The notes below the pieces were generated by a model. It did no database searches and was not told the origin of the DNA. It saw only the letters and a list, made by a program, of their open reading frames with translations. A stretch of DNA of 13,755 nt from Planctomycetaceae bacterium (GTDB taxonomy: Bacteria; Planctomycetota; Planctomycetia; Planctomycetales; Planctomycetaceae). Below are positions 1 through 7,708 of this stretch, one piece after another; the stretch's first letter is position 1; each line of letters begins with the position of its first letter. The translations under genes were made by a program, and so were the position numbers. The DNA lies in contig JAGQQP010000052.1 of assembly GCA_020426085.1 (NCBI GenBank), positions 1 to 13,755 of the forward strand, written 5' to 3'.

Positions 1-684
1 CCGCAGCGGGTCGCCCAGGAAGTGCCCTTTCAGATAGTTGGCGACTTCGGACTGCAGATGTTCGCCTGACTGTGTCCATTCATCGAGGAAGCTGTGCAGG
101 TCTTCGATGCGGACAAACAGATGGGTGGCGGTCCGCAGTTCGGGCGTGGTATTCGAGAGCGTACTGATCGGGTCGGTCAGGTCGGCCGGTGTGTAAGTGC
201 TGCCGCATTTATCACAGTTGTCGCCGTATTGATCGGTGGCTTGGCATTTGGGACAGGTCCCTTTGACAAAGCGATCCGCCAGAAACGTATTTTCCTGTAC
301 GTCGAAGAGCTGAGTGACTTCTTTCTCAACGACCAGTCCCGCAGTGCGTAATGCGCTCCAGATTTCATGGCACAGTTTGCGATTCTGTTCGCTGTTCGTG
401 CTGCCGTAATTGTCGAATTCAATATTGAACCCTGAGAAGTCGGCAATATGTTTCTGCTGGACGTCGGCAATCAGCGCTTCTTCCGAACGGCCTTCCTGGC
501 GGGCGCGGATCATAATCGCTGTTCCATGCGTATCATCAGCACAGAAGAAGCGGCAGGCATGGCCGCGCAGTTTCTGGAACCGCACCCAGATATCAGTCTG
601 GATGTATTCCACAAGATGGCCGAGATGAATGTCACCGTTGGCATAAGGCAGAGCCGCGGTGACCAGGATGCGACGTTGGGTCAT
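1..684 (-). CDS. metG: Methionyl-tRNA synthetase, N-terminal part (cut by window edge)
   Basis: This cytoplasmic class I aminoacyl-tRNA synthetase charges tRNA-Met with methionine at the expense of ATP. The 228 visible codons begin with ATG at 684, preceded by a weak CGGA ribosome-binding site 6 bases upstream, and stay open to base 1. The Rossmann-fold signature is plain: residues 6-23 read [18 protein letters not shown], where HLGH (20-23) is the HIGH motif. [12 protein letters not shown] (46-57) follows. A zinc knuckle is formed by C144, C147, C157 and C160 (CPKC and CDKC), which points to the Escherichia coli-like, zinc-containing form. The KMSKS motif and the anticodon-binding domain must lie beyond the left edge. 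The next gene upstream is the CNNM protein on the same strand, after a 217-base gap. Identification is close to certain from the motifs; nothing about the visible part is abnormal. Confidence 0.97.
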   Translation of the reverse strand, partial: MTQRRILVTAALPYANGDIHLGHLVEYIQTDIWVRFQKLRGHACRFFCADDTHGTAIMIRARQEGRSEEALIADVQQKHIADFSGFNIEFDNYGSTNSEQNRKLCHEIWSALRTAGLVVEKEVTQLFDVQENTFLADRFVKGTCPKCQATDQYGDNCDKCGSTYTPADLTDPISTLSNTTPELRTATHLFVRIEDLHSFLDEWTQSGEHLQSEVANYLKGHFLGDPLR

Positions 685-901
685 AGTAATTCCGTAAAAG
701 GTGAATTCTGGTCAGGGAGTGAAACAAACTAATATATTCAGACACGGAAATCACGGCGGGGTTCTCTCGAATCGCTGGCCTGTGAATGCACGCGGATACA
801 AATCTCGTGACCGTTTGAGTTTTCGTTATTCAATGGGCGTTGATTGTACGCCCCACGGCCTGATCCCGCAATCGAGCCGAAAAACAGCGAAAATCAGCCG
901 T
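685..901. other. Intergenic gap between metG and the CNNM gene, with a small hairpin
   Basis: No convincing gene lies here. An inverted repeat, GGGCGT at 835-840 and ACGCCC at 848-853, forms a 6-bp stem with a 7-base loop. It could end the minus-strand CNNM transcript, but no U-run follows it on either strand, so a terminator call is weak. A TATATT box on the minus strand (730-735), about 45 bases before the metG ATG, could be a -10 element, but I find no good -35 partner at the right distance. Whether metG has its own promoter is therefore open. Confidence 0.35.
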
Positions 902-1921
902 TTAGAGGGCCTCGCGGGTCATCATCAGCGGTCCGTTCGAAGAACACAGGGCTTTCACCAGGTCGAGCTGACTGACGATGCCCAGCTGCTTGTCATTTTC
1001 GTAGATCGCCCCATACGCCGAGGCGGAATTTCTCAGAATATAGAGCGATTCCAGCATACTAAAATCAGACTGCAGTCGCGGCATGTTATATACCGCAGGA
1101 ATAATCGGGGCCGGCGAGGTGATCAGATCGACCAGTTTCAGATAGGAAGTCCATTCAGTGGAGTTGCCGCGGGAGCGAATGGGAATGAACGAGAGCTGAT
1201 TCCGTTGCGCTAACTGAATGATGTCAGCGGCATCTGTCGTGCGCGTGACACCGGTAATCTGATTCTGAGGGATCATCAGTTTTTTGACGGACTGAGCCGC
1301 CGTATTGAACATGCCTCGTACCAGCTGCTTTTGTGAGTTACTCAACAGGCCTTCCAGGTGCCCTTCTTCCAGCACTTTCACCAGGCGTTGTCGTCCCAGA
1401 ACCAGCTGGGCCGGCTTATTGCGATCGGGGGAAAAACGTTCCAGGTAACGTGTGATTGCAACCAGGGGCGTACTGATAATCCAGAATGCGTGATAAAAGA
1501 AATCGAACCAGCGACAATAGCGTTTCAGCAGCATTGAAGGGGACCGGTAATACAGATTTTTAGGCACCAGTTCGCCAAAGATGAAGATGATCGGCGTGAA
1601 CAGGATTGTCGTGACGATTTCAGCCGAACCTCCCGACTGCTGAAAGACTTCGGCGATGCCGATCGAAATGGCGATTGTTGTCAGATCATTGGCCAGGTTA
1701 TTTCCAATCAACGTGGTCGCGACAAAATAACTGGGGTTCTGCGCAAACCATAAGAGACGCTTGGCGATGGGATCTCCCTCATTCGCGTCGATGTTCAGCC
1801 TGAGAAAGCTGACGCGATAGAAGCCGGTTTCTGATCCACTGAACAGGGCCGACAGCCGCATGCCAATGGCAAACAAAGCCACTGCACCAAGAAGAGGAAG
1901 CCAGTTCAACGTAAAATACAA
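902..1921 (-). CDS. CNNM (DUF21) transmembrane protein with CBS domains
   Basis: This is a membrane protein of the CNNM/CorC (DUF21) family, whose members are linked to magnesium or other divalent-cation export and homeostasis. The CNNM membrane domain covers about residues 8-160 and carries family motifs: FSGSETGFYR (27-36), IGNNLAND (72-79) and GELVPKNL (116-123). Hydrophobic helices lie near 8-26, 66-92, 101-119 and 139-158. A CBS-domain pair, a nucleotide-sensing module, follows at about 210-325. The protein is 339 residues long and stops just after the CBS pair, so the small C-terminal CorC/HlyC domain of many relatives is absent. The start is uncertain. An in-frame stop lies immediately upstream, leaving TTG at 1921 or TTG at 1909; GAAGG abuts the first and is 12 bases from the second. 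The first ATG, codon 21, would cut into the first helix. The family is secure; the transported ion is not shown by the sequence. Confidence 0.9.
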   Translation of the reverse strand: MYFTLNWLPLLGAVALFAIGMRLSALFSGSETGFYRVSFLRLNIDANEGDPIAKRLLWFAQNPSYFVATTLIGNNLANDLTTIAISIGIAEVFQQSGGSAEIVTTILFTPIIFIFGELVPKNLYYRSPSMLLKRYCRWFDFFYHAFWIISTPLVAITRYLERFSPDRNKPAQLVLGRQRLVKVLEEGHLEGLLSNSQKQLVRGMFNTAAQSVKKLMIPQNQITGVTRTTDAADIIQLAQRNQLSFIPIRSRGNSTEWTSYLKLVDLITSPAPIIPAVYNMPRLQSDFSMLESLYILRNSASAYGAIYENDKQLGIVSQLDLVKALCSSNGPLMMTREAL

Positions 1922-2271
1922 CCTTCAGCAGGAATGGAATCAGGAACGCTTTTCTGACGGATGCACGATCCGACTGCCGTGAATTCTCGTGAAACGACAG
2001 GCAACTTGCAAGAGGTGCCTGCTGAACCGTCCCGAAAATCAGTTACTATTTTCCCGCTCACAGAATCCAGTGACTACCATTTTCGCGAATGATGACCTAT
2101 GTTTTAGTAACAACGCGGTTGCCCAGACTTCTCATTTTGACATGAGTTCCGCCAGATCGCCTGCCGCTCCGCTTCTGGTTTGATTTCAAAGTCAGGCAGC
2201 AGTGAAGAATCTGCCCTAAGTCGCTGCGATATAAAGAATTAACCTGACTCTGTTTAAATAAGTGGATATTT
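1922..2271. other. Divergent intergenic region without a recognisable gene
   Basis: These 350 bases separate the divergent CNNM and ATPase genes and presumably hold promoters for both. A GTG-started 64-codon reading frame at 1989-2183 has no family resemblance or clear ribosome-binding site, and I do not call it. An inverted repeat, CAGGCA (1998-2003) and TGCCTG (2016-2021), encloses the 8-base palindrome CTTGCAAG. It has no U-run and could be an operator or simply chance. A TATAAA box sits at 2231-2236, but I find no matching -35 at 16-18 bases. The ribosome-binding site before the ATPase ATG is weak (AGTGGA at 2261-2266). Confidence 0.4.
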
Positions 2272-3768
2272 ATGAAAGTTCAGCAGTTTCTGGAGCATCA
2301 CGGAATCAAAGAGAATCCGTTCGGGCAGGAAGACGCACAAAGCGATCACGTATTCAAGGAATTCTGTCTCAACGGAACGCATCATCCGGTCTGGGACAAA
2401 ATATTTTCCAATCCGACTAACCCGTCCACATCGGTGGTGTTCGGCGAAAAAGGAGCCGGTAAAACTGCCATCCGGATGCAGATGATTGAGCAACTGCAGA
2501 TGCATAATGCTAACCATCCCGAGAATCGGGTGCTGGTGATTGAGTACGATGACTTCAATCCCTTTCTGGACTGTTTCCGCGAACGCTATTCCGGACGCAA
2601 TCGCCGCCCGGAACGTCTGCTCTCACACTGGCGGTTATGGGACCACATGGATGCCATTCTGTCGATCGGCGTGACACAGCTGATTGGCCAGATGATCGAG
2701 CCGAACGAATCGGCAGATAACAACACCAAATCCGTCTCCAAAGCGCAGGTGGCGAATCTGTCGCATCTGGAAAAACGGGACCTGCTGCTGCTGGCGGCGT
2801 TCTATGACAACAGCCTCGACATGCCGGCCGTACAACGCTGGAATCGCCTGCGGAAAAAATTGAAGTTCGCTTACTGGAAAACCGAATGGGAGCGGGCTCT
2901 GGGTTTCCTGGTAACGATCGTCACAGTGGGCCTGGTCTTCTATCTGGGCAACTGGAAAGATTTCAGCAAGTGGTGGATCTGGCTGATCATGTTTATCGGC
3001 TGGGCACCCTGGTTATGGCGACAGACAACACTGCTCTGGAAAGCCTGGCGCGTGACCCGCGAAGTGCGCGTCTTCGATCATCTGCCGAACGCGCTGCGAA
3101 AAATTCTTTCGCGTATCGAGCGACGGGAACTCGCCGGCCAGCCGATCCCTTATCGGGATCGCAGTGATGACCGGTACGAACTGCTCACCAAATTTCAAAC
3201 CATCCTCAAAAAGATGGGCTTCACGAATATTGTGATTCTGGTAGACCGGGTCGATGAACCACATCTGGTCAATGGGTCGGCGGAACGTATGCGGGACCTG
3301 CTCTGGCCGATGTTCGATAACAAACTGCTCAAACATCCGGGCGTCGCGTTCAAACTGCTGCTCCCCTCCGATGTAGTGTATTATCTGCAGCGTGAAGAAA
3401 AGGAATTTTACGAACGTTCACGGCTGGATAAGCAGAACCTGGTGACCTCGCTGGACTGGACCGGCGAATCCCTGTACGACGTCGCCTGTGATCGCGTCCG
3501 GGCCTGCGCGACGGAACCTGGTTCCAATATCTCCATAAAAGATCTGTTCGATGATTCGATCTCGGAACAGGAACTGATTGGACAGTTTGCCCAGCTGCGG
3601 GTGCCTCGACATTTATTCAAATTTCTGTATCGACTGATTGTCGATCACTGCAATCGCTATACAGTGGATAATCCCAGCTGGAAAATCAATCGGGAAACGC
3701 TGCAGAAGGTACTCAGCCTGTTCCAGCGGGACCTGGAAGCCTTTGACCGAGGCATGGGAACAGGTTGA
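2272..3768 (+). CDS. Membrane-inserted P-loop ATPase (KAP-like or AAA-like), function unknown
   Basis: This 498-residue protein is a P-loop NTPase of unknown role. Walker A is GEKGAGKT (58-65), after a short N-terminal region containing ENPFG (14-18). The likely Walker B strand is IVILVDRVDE (320-329), hydrophobic with an acidic end. Between them lie a charged helical stretch (100-205) and two hydrophobic helices (about 209-226 and 233-249) split by a Trp-rich turn, so the NTPase core appears to be interrupted by a membrane hairpin. That arrangement is known in KAP-family NTPases, although the KAP-style DDLDR Walker B is not present as such. After Walker B, a basic helical region (440-463, with RVPRHLFKFLYR at 443-454) may be the sensor/lid. 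The ATG at 2272 is the first start in frame. The TIM-barrel gene follows within 70 bases on the same strand. I am confident of an ATPase with a membrane anchor, but not of its family; roles such as defence, signalling or envelope organisation are guesses. Confidence 0.82.
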   Translation: MKVQQFLEHHGIKENPFGQEDAQSDHVFKEFCLNGTHHPVWDKIFSNPTNPSTSVVFGEKGAGKTAIRMQMIEQLQMHNANHPENRVLVIEYDDFNPFLDCFRERYSGRNRRPERLLSHWRLWDHMDAILSIGVTQLIGQMIEPNESADNNTKSVSKAQVANLSHLEKRDLLLLAAFYDNSLDMPAVQRWNRLRKKLKFAYWKTEWERALGFLVTIVTVGLVFYLGNWKDFSKWWIWLIMFIGWAPWLWRQTTLLWKAWRVTREVRVFDHLPNALRKILSRIERRELAGQPIPYRDRSDDRYELLTKFQTILKKMGFTNIVILVDRVDEPHLVNGSAERMRDLLWPMFDNKLLKHPGVAFKLLLPSDVVYYLQREEKEFYERSRLDKQNLVTSLDWTGESLYDVACDRVRACATEPGSNISIKDLFDDSISEQELIGQFAQLRVPRHLFKFLYRLIVDHCNRYTVDNPSWKINRETLQKVLSLFQRDLEAFDRGMGTG

Positions 3769-3837
3769 AAATGGTCTGCGCATCCGGTAGCTTTAATGGA
3801 TAACCAACCCGCTCCAACAGCCCACCGGAATATTTCA

Positions 3838-4809
3838 ATGCAAACCAATCTCAATCGACGCGAAATGCTGGCCGCTGCCGGTCTCCTGGCTGCAGGATTC
3901 GCTACATCTCCCACTGCCGCGGCAGGTACGCAGCGCACACGTACGGCTGCAGAACCTTTCGGCTACTGTTTCAACACCAGCACCATTCGGGGGCAGAAGC
4001 TGGGAATCGTCGAACAGGTCAACCTGACTTCGCAGGCCGGCTACGATTCGATTGAACCCTGGCTGCGCGACATCGATGAATATGTGAAAGCCGGCGGCTC
4101 ACTGTCAGACCTCAAGAAACGCATCGACGATGCCGGCCTGACGGTGGAAAGCGCGATCGGCTTTGCCCAGTGGATTGTCGATGATGAAGCGACGCGAAAA
4201 GAGGGAATGGAAGTCGCGAAACGGGACATGGATACGCTCCGCCAGATCGGCGGCATTCGCATTGCGGCTCCACCGACCGGCGCGACTAAGCAGACCGATC
4301 TGAATCTGTTCGAAGCCGCAAAACGGTATCGCGCGTTACTGGAACTGGGGGACCAGATGGATGTGATTCCGCAGGTCGAAGTCTGGGGCTTCTCCAGTTC
4401 ACTGTCGCGACTGGGCGAATCGATGTTCGTCGCCATCGAGAGCGGGCATCCCAAAGCGTGTCTGCTGCCTGATGTCTATCACATCTATAAAGGGGGCTCC
4501 GACTTTGCCGGCCTCGGTCTGCTCAGTGGTTCTGCAATCCAGGTCTTTCACGTGAATGACTACCCCGCCGATCCGCCGCGTGAGACGATCAACGATTCTC
4601 ATCGCGTCTATCCCGGTGATGGGGTGGCACCGTTGACCGATATCTTCCGGATGATTCATCAGGCAGGCTTCCGCGGAACGCTCTCGCTGGAACTGTTCAA
4701 CCGCGACTACTGGCAGCAGGATCCACTGGAAGTCGCGAAGACCGGACTGCAGAAAACAAAAGCAGCCGTCCTGGCGGCGAAACTCGATCAACCGGTGAAA
4801 GCTGACTGA
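3838..4809 (+). CDS. Tat-exported sugar phosphate isomerase/epimerase-like TIM-barrel protein
   Basis: This protein belongs to the xylose-isomerase-like TIM-barrel superfamily (AP endonuclease family 2), which includes sugar isomerases, epimerases and inosose dehydratases. I start it at ATG 3838, giving 323 residues that begin MQTNLNRREMLAAAGLLAAG: a twin-arginine signal with NRREML followed by an Ala/Leu-rich core. An upstream in-frame ATG at 3796 would add 14 residues before the Tat motif and is less likely. Numbering from the chosen start, the expected metal ligands are E181 (QVEVWG), D212 (LPDVYH), H238 (FHVNDY) and E285 (LSLELF), each at a barrel strand end, so the active site looks intact. 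Secreted or periplasmic barrels of this kind are abundant in planctomycetes. The substrate cannot be read from the sequence. The glycosyltransferase start follows 3 bases after the stop, so the two genes are almost certainly co-transcribed. Weak CGGAA at 3825-3829 may serve as the ribosome-binding site. Confidence 0.85.
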   Translation: MQTNLNRREMLAAAGLLAAGFATSPTAAAGTQRTRTAAEPFGYCFNTSTIRGQKLGIVEQVNLTSQAGYDSIEPWLRDIDEYVKAGGSLSDLKKRIDDAGLTVESAIGFAQWIVDDEATRKEGMEVAKRDMDTLRQIGGIRIAAPPTGATKQTDLNLFEAAKRYRALLELGDQMDVIPQVEVWGFSSSLSRLGESMFVAIESGHPKACLLPDVYHIYKGGSDFAGLGLLSGSAIQVFHVNDYPADPPRETINDSHRVYPGDGVAPLTDIFRMIHQAGFRGTLSLELFNRDYWQQDPLEVAKTGLQKTKAAVLAAKLDQPVKAD

Positions 4810-4812
4810 TTC

Positions 4813-5934
4813 GTGAAACGGATAGCGCTCCTGTTTGAGTTCGGCTCGTTGAATGGAGGCGAACATTCGATGCTGGCGGTGCTCGCGCGCCTGCAGGGAA
4901 AGGCGTTCGCGTTTACCGCCTTCTGTCCTCCCGACAGCTTGTTGCAGTCTGCGCTTGAGAAACTTGGCATCAAATGTCATCCCGTGTTGTTTCACGATGC
5001 TGCCAGGCAGCGTCTGTCGCGGGAAGCGATCGCGGAACAGCTCATTCCCGTGATCGAGTCAGGTCACTTTGATCTGCTGCACGCCAACAGTCTGTCGATG
5101 TCGCGGCTGACCGGAGCGCTCGCCGCTCAGATGCCTGTGCCCTGCTCAGGACATCTGCGGGATATCATTAAACTCAGTCGCGCCGCGATTCACGATTTGA
5201 ACCAGAATCAAATGCTGGCGGCGGTCTCAGCGGCGACCCGCGATTTTCACGTCAGTCGCGGACTGGATCCCGCCCGGGTCACCGTCTGTTATAACGGCGT
5301 CGATGTGGAACGCTTTCAGCCGCGACCGGCGACCGGCGCACTGAAACAGGAACTGGGCCTTAGCGCAGACGTACAACTCTGTCTGACCATCGGACAGATC
5401 GGGCTGCGCAAAGGGCAGGATGTTCTCGCGGAAGCGGCCCGACTGCTGGCAGAGCAGGGGGATCAGCGGACGCATTTTCTGCTGGTGGGAGAGCGTCATT
5501 CGCAGAAACAGGAGAGCATCGACTTTGACCAGGCACTCGATGCCGCGTTTGAACAACCTGGTTTACAAGGTCGTCTGCATCGGCTTGGATATCGGGAGGA
5601 TATCCAGTTCCTCATGAACGAAGCCGACCTGCTCGTGCATCCCGCGAATCAGGAACCGCTGGGACGGGTGTTGCTGGAAGCAATTGCCAGTGGCCTGCCG
5701 ATTGTGGCGACCAATGCCGGCGGGACGGAAGAGATCGTGAGACATAAAGAGTCTGCTCTGCTGGTTCCCCCCGGGAATGCTGGTTTGCTGGCAGAAGAGA
5801 TGCAGCGGGTGTTGAATGATTCCGGTCTCAGTCAGACTCTGGCGCAGGCAGCACTGCAGAGATCAGCAGAGCAATTCACCAGCGAACAGGCGGCAGAGCG
5901 GCTGACCGCGTTCTGGCAAAGCTTGACTGGTTGA
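4813..5934 (+). CDS. GT4-family glycosyltransferase
   Basis: This retaining glycosyltransferase of the GT-B fold, family GT4, moves a sugar from a nucleotide-sugar donor to an unidentified acceptor, probably at the cytoplasmic face of the membrane. The 373 residues show an N-terminal Rossmann half with LNGGEHSML (13-21), the linker motif YNGVDVERF (160-168), the donor-half strand TIGQIGLRKGQD (192-203, basic R199 and K200), and the acidic signature EPLGRVLLE (281-289, the E-x7-E motif) followed by SGLPIVATNAGG (293-304). No signal peptide or membrane helix is evident. Translation starts at GTG 4813, only 3 bases beyond the TGA of the TIM-barrel gene. No strong ribosome-binding site is visible, so coupled translation is likely. 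It ends convergent with the small gene at 5951-6355, 16 bases away. Lipopolysaccharide-like, polysaccharide or glycolipid synthesis are all possible; donor and acceptor cannot be told. Confidence 0.92.
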   Translation: MKRIALLFEFGSLNGGEHSMLAVLARLQGKAFAFTAFCPPDSLLQSALEKLGIKCHPVLFHDAARQRLSREAIAEQLIPVIESGHFDLLHANSLSMSRLTGALAAQMPVPCSGHLRDIIKLSRAAIHDLNQNQMLAAVSAATRDFHVSRGLDPARVTVCYNGVDVERFQPRPATGALKQELGLSADVQLCLTIGQIGLRKGQDVLAEAARLLAEQGDQRTHFLLVGERHSQKQESIDFDQALDAAFEQPGLQGRLHRLGYREDIQFLMNEADLLVHPANQEPLGRVLLEAIASGLPIVATNAGGTEEIVRHKESALLVPPGNAGLLAEEMQRVLNDSGLSQTLAQAALQRSAEQFTSEQAAERLTAFWQSLTG

Positions 5935-5935
5935 G

Positions 5936-5949
5936 TCTGAGAACTCAGA
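5936..5949. terminator. Short palindrome between convergent stops
   Basis: The perfect inverted repeat TCTGAG-AA-CTCAGA fills most of the 16 bases between the glycosyltransferase stop (5934) and the stop of the small minus-strand gene (5951). Its position suits a bidirectional transcript end, but the two-base spacer must open to form a loop and there is no U-run, so a true terminator is doubtful. Confidence 0.25.
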
Positions 5950-5950
5950 T

Positions 5951-6355
5951 TCAGGGGCGGTCGTTCGGGTGAAACTCGTCCCAGCGTTTCCAGGCGTAAT
6001 CCCATTCCATCCACAGCCGCAGCACCGACCAGAGAATTCGCATTTTGCTGAGTTGTTCGGGGGGGAGTTTCCCCTGGGATTCGACGGCGTTCTGAGTGGC
6101 TGATGCCAGTCCCCAGTGGCTGGCCAGTTCCCGACAGAGATTGTCGGCGGTGAGATCGATTTCCGCTTCTTCAGAGACAAAGCCGGCGGCATCCGCCATC
6201 ACGAACAATTCAAACAGTCGACTGCGATAAGGGTCCAGTTCCAGCGGTTTGGTTTCTGCTTCTGCTTCACTGACTAACCTGGCCACGCGCTGAATAATAT
6301 CGTTGGCTAAATCGCGGGAGGCAGAAGAAACATTGTTGACAGAATCGCGAGACAT
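5951..6355 (-). CDS. Small Trp-rich conserved-looking hypothetical protein
   Basis: I do not recognise this protein. It has 134 residues starting with MSRDSVNNVS from ATG at 6355. The frame stays open to 6412, but that longer start would lie inside the terminator hairpin at 6405-6439, so it is rejected. The product looks soluble and largely helical, with no signal peptide or membrane helix. The middle (28-75) is rich in Glu and Leu. The C-terminal third is rich in aromatic residues, with Trp at 81, 109, 115, 118, 122 and 125 in the region ILWSVLRLWMEWDYAWKRW (107-125). The orderly codon use and compact fit between terminator and convergent stop argue that it is real. It could be transcribed by read-through of the terminator or from a weak promoter in the 49 bases between terminator and ATG. 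No function can be proposed. Confidence 0.7.
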   Translation of the reverse strand: MSRDSVNNVSSASRDLANDIIQRVARLVSEAEAETKPLELDPYRSRLFELFVMADAAGFVSEEAEIDLTADNLCRELASHWGLASATQNAVESQGKLPPEQLSKMRILWSVLRLWMEWDYAWKRWDEFHPNDRP

Positions 6356-6394
6356 GGTGCTGAAGTTCACTCTCAAATACACAGAATCAGTGGA

Positions 6395-6439
6395 GGAAAA
6401 ACAAAAACACACTCCGATCAGTCAGATCAGAGTGTGTTT
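6395..6439 (-). terminator. Strong intrinsic terminator of the guaB/exported-protein transcript
   Basis: On the minus strand a 10-bp stem, AAACACACTC paired with GAGTGTGTTT (6430-6439 with 6405-6414), continues past one mismatch into a GATC/GATC pair around a 5-base loop. The T-rich tail TTTTTGTTTTT follows (6397-6407, overlapping the stem foot). It lies about 64 bases after the stop of the exported-protein gene at 6503, in the right orientation to end that transcript. Confidence 0.88.
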
Positions 6440-6476
6440 AGAGAATATCGAATTGATCGTCGTTCAGCAACCACCG

Positions 6477-6511
6477 CTTCAGAATGATTCAAATCCGAAT
6501 CATTACGGAAG
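6477..6511 (-). other. Hairpin overlapping the stop codon of the exported-protein gene
   Basis: A perfect 8-bp inverted repeat (AATGATTC at 6483-6490, GAATCATT at 6497-6504) with a 6-base loop covers part of the TAA stop at 6503-6505. Beyond a small bulge, CTTC (6477-6480) can pair with GAAG (6508-6511). There is no U-run, so it is not a classical terminator. A role in mRNA 3'-end protection or processing ahead of the true terminator is plausible. Confidence 0.5.
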
Positions 6512-7708
6512 GATAAAGATCAGGCCGGTTGCTGTAAGTCCTTCCGTAAGTGCTGCTTTAGTATTCCAGGGAACACCATTGATGCGTTTCGGAATGTTGG
6601 GCTCACCCGGACGATAGAATCCCAGCGGATATACTTTTTTCTTCACAGGGTCGATGCTCATCTGGTAAGGCAACGCAATCAACTGACCGGTGAACCGACC
6701 GATGGAGACAAAGGGCTGCACCAGATCGCGGCGTGAGTAACCGTAGCGTTCCAGGTTGGGATCTTCAAAGTAGAGTGGGTTGTAGTTCAGATCAGAGGCT
6801 TCCCAGGTATAAATGCTTTCGGTGAAGTTACGACCCGAGTAAGGTTCGTGGCTCAATTGGAATTCGCGGGGGCAGGCCAGAATTTGTCCCCCTTCTTCAT
6901 CGGAAGTTTTACAGGGCTTGCCATCCGGTCGCGGACACAGGTTGCGACAGGGTTCGTTTTTGGCGATTTCCGGATCCGGTTCGTAGTTGAAGAACGGACT
7001 GATGCCGGCAATCTTCTTTAGCATGTGTGGCGTTTCGTCTTCCAGAAAACCGGGAGCATTGGGATCAAGGCCAGGTACGGGATCGGCAGACTCATACGTA
7101 TTTTGTGTATTGATATAAGCGGTACCCGCGGTTTGAGTATCCGGGAAAACCGGTACAATCTGCTGTGGCTGACTGACGGGTGCCGGACCTTTGAATTCCA
7201 GGTTTTTTGCCGTCGTTGCGGGGGCAGCAGGATTCTGTTCCAGTCCGATTGTTTTATAAGGCTCTGCTGCAGGGGCTACTGGCGTGCTGAAGCCGCTGGT
7301 GGCTGCCGGAACGTTGTTGAGTGCTCCGGTGGCCGCTGGTGTTTCCGGCATGTCATCGGGAATCTGGCGGAATTCGGGAACGAATTCCAGCTCATCACTG
7401 TTTCGGCTGGTCTTGCGCTGTTCGCGGCGGTCTTTGCGTTCCTGTTTTTTCTGCTCACGTTTACTCTCTTTCGAGAGCGATTCCCAGCGTTGTTCGGGAG
7501 AGCGGCTTTTGAGTTCTTCCCAGGTTTGTGCGGACTTGTTGGTCTGGGACAGGAACGGATCGGTAGATGTTGCAGACTCACCAGCGAATGAGTAAGGACA
7601 TGATCCCAGCGCGATCGCTGCGGTCAATACCCACCGCAGGCGGCGACTATTCCAGAGGCGAATGTTCGGCTGTGTAATTTGGTGCTTCTTGAGTAACTGC
7701 AATATCAT
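6503..7708 (-). CDS. Predicted exported protein of unknown function, Cys cluster and conserved-looking C-terminus
   Basis: I do not recognise a named family. The preferred start is ATG 7708 (401 residues), preceded by AGGGAG 10 bases upstream; a longer frame to 7789 lacks support. A basic n-region (18-25, RLWNSRRL) leads into a hydrophobic core (26-36) ending [11 protein letters not shown]. This allows either signal peptidase I cleavage after SFA (42) or a lipoprotein signal at C37 (lipobox LGSC). A Lys/Arg/Glu-rich stretch (80-103) and a long Pro/Ala/Thr-rich, probably unstructured linker (120-225) follow. Four Cys (254, 258, 266, 279) cluster in a region resembling a small disulphide or metal site. 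The C-terminal 100 residues ([17 protein letters not shown] at 300-316, later [14 protein letters not shown]) are the most structured and resemble, from memory, conserved planctomycete exported proteins. It starts 62 bases inside guaB, ends before a hairpin and a terminator, and is likely co-transcribed with guaB. An envelope role is inference. Confidence 0.78.
   Translation of the reverse strand: MILQLLKKHQITQPNIRLWNSRRLRWVLTAAIALGSCPYSFAGESATSTDPFLSQTNKSAQTWEELKSRSPEQRWESLSKESKREQKKQERKDRREQRKTSRNSDELEFVPEFRQIPDDMPETPAATGALNNVPAATSGFSTPVAPAAEPYKTIGLEQNPAAPATTAKNLEFKGPAPVSQPQQIVPVFPDTQTAGTAYINTQNTYESADPVPGLDPNAPGFLEDETPHMLKKIAGISPFFNYEPDPEIAKNEPCRNLCPRPDGKPCKTSDEEGGQILACPREFQLSHEPYSGRNFTESIYTWEASDLNYNPLYFEDPNLERYGYSRRDLVQPFVSIGRFTGQLIALPYQMSIDPVKKKVYPLGFYRPGEPNIPKRINGVPWNTKAALTEGLTATGLIFILP

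Noticed and set aside
2038..2090. Imperfect direct repeat, CAGTTACTATTTTC and CAGTGACTACCATTTTC
   Set aside because: Only two degenerate copies with mismatches and a gap; too weak to call a binding-site array.
1989..2183. GTG-started 64-codon plus-strand frame in the divergent gap
   Set aside because: No clear ribosome-binding site, no recognisable family and an unremarkable composition; the gap is more likely regulatory.
6356..6412. Longer start (6412) for the small Trp-rich gene
   Set aside because: It would begin inside the intrinsic terminator hairpin, and the added residues look like untranslated sequence.
7025..7591. 188-codon plus-strand frame opposite the exported-protein gene
   Set aside because: Antisense shadow of a better supported gene; Cys/Phe/Arg-rich translation without domain resemblance.
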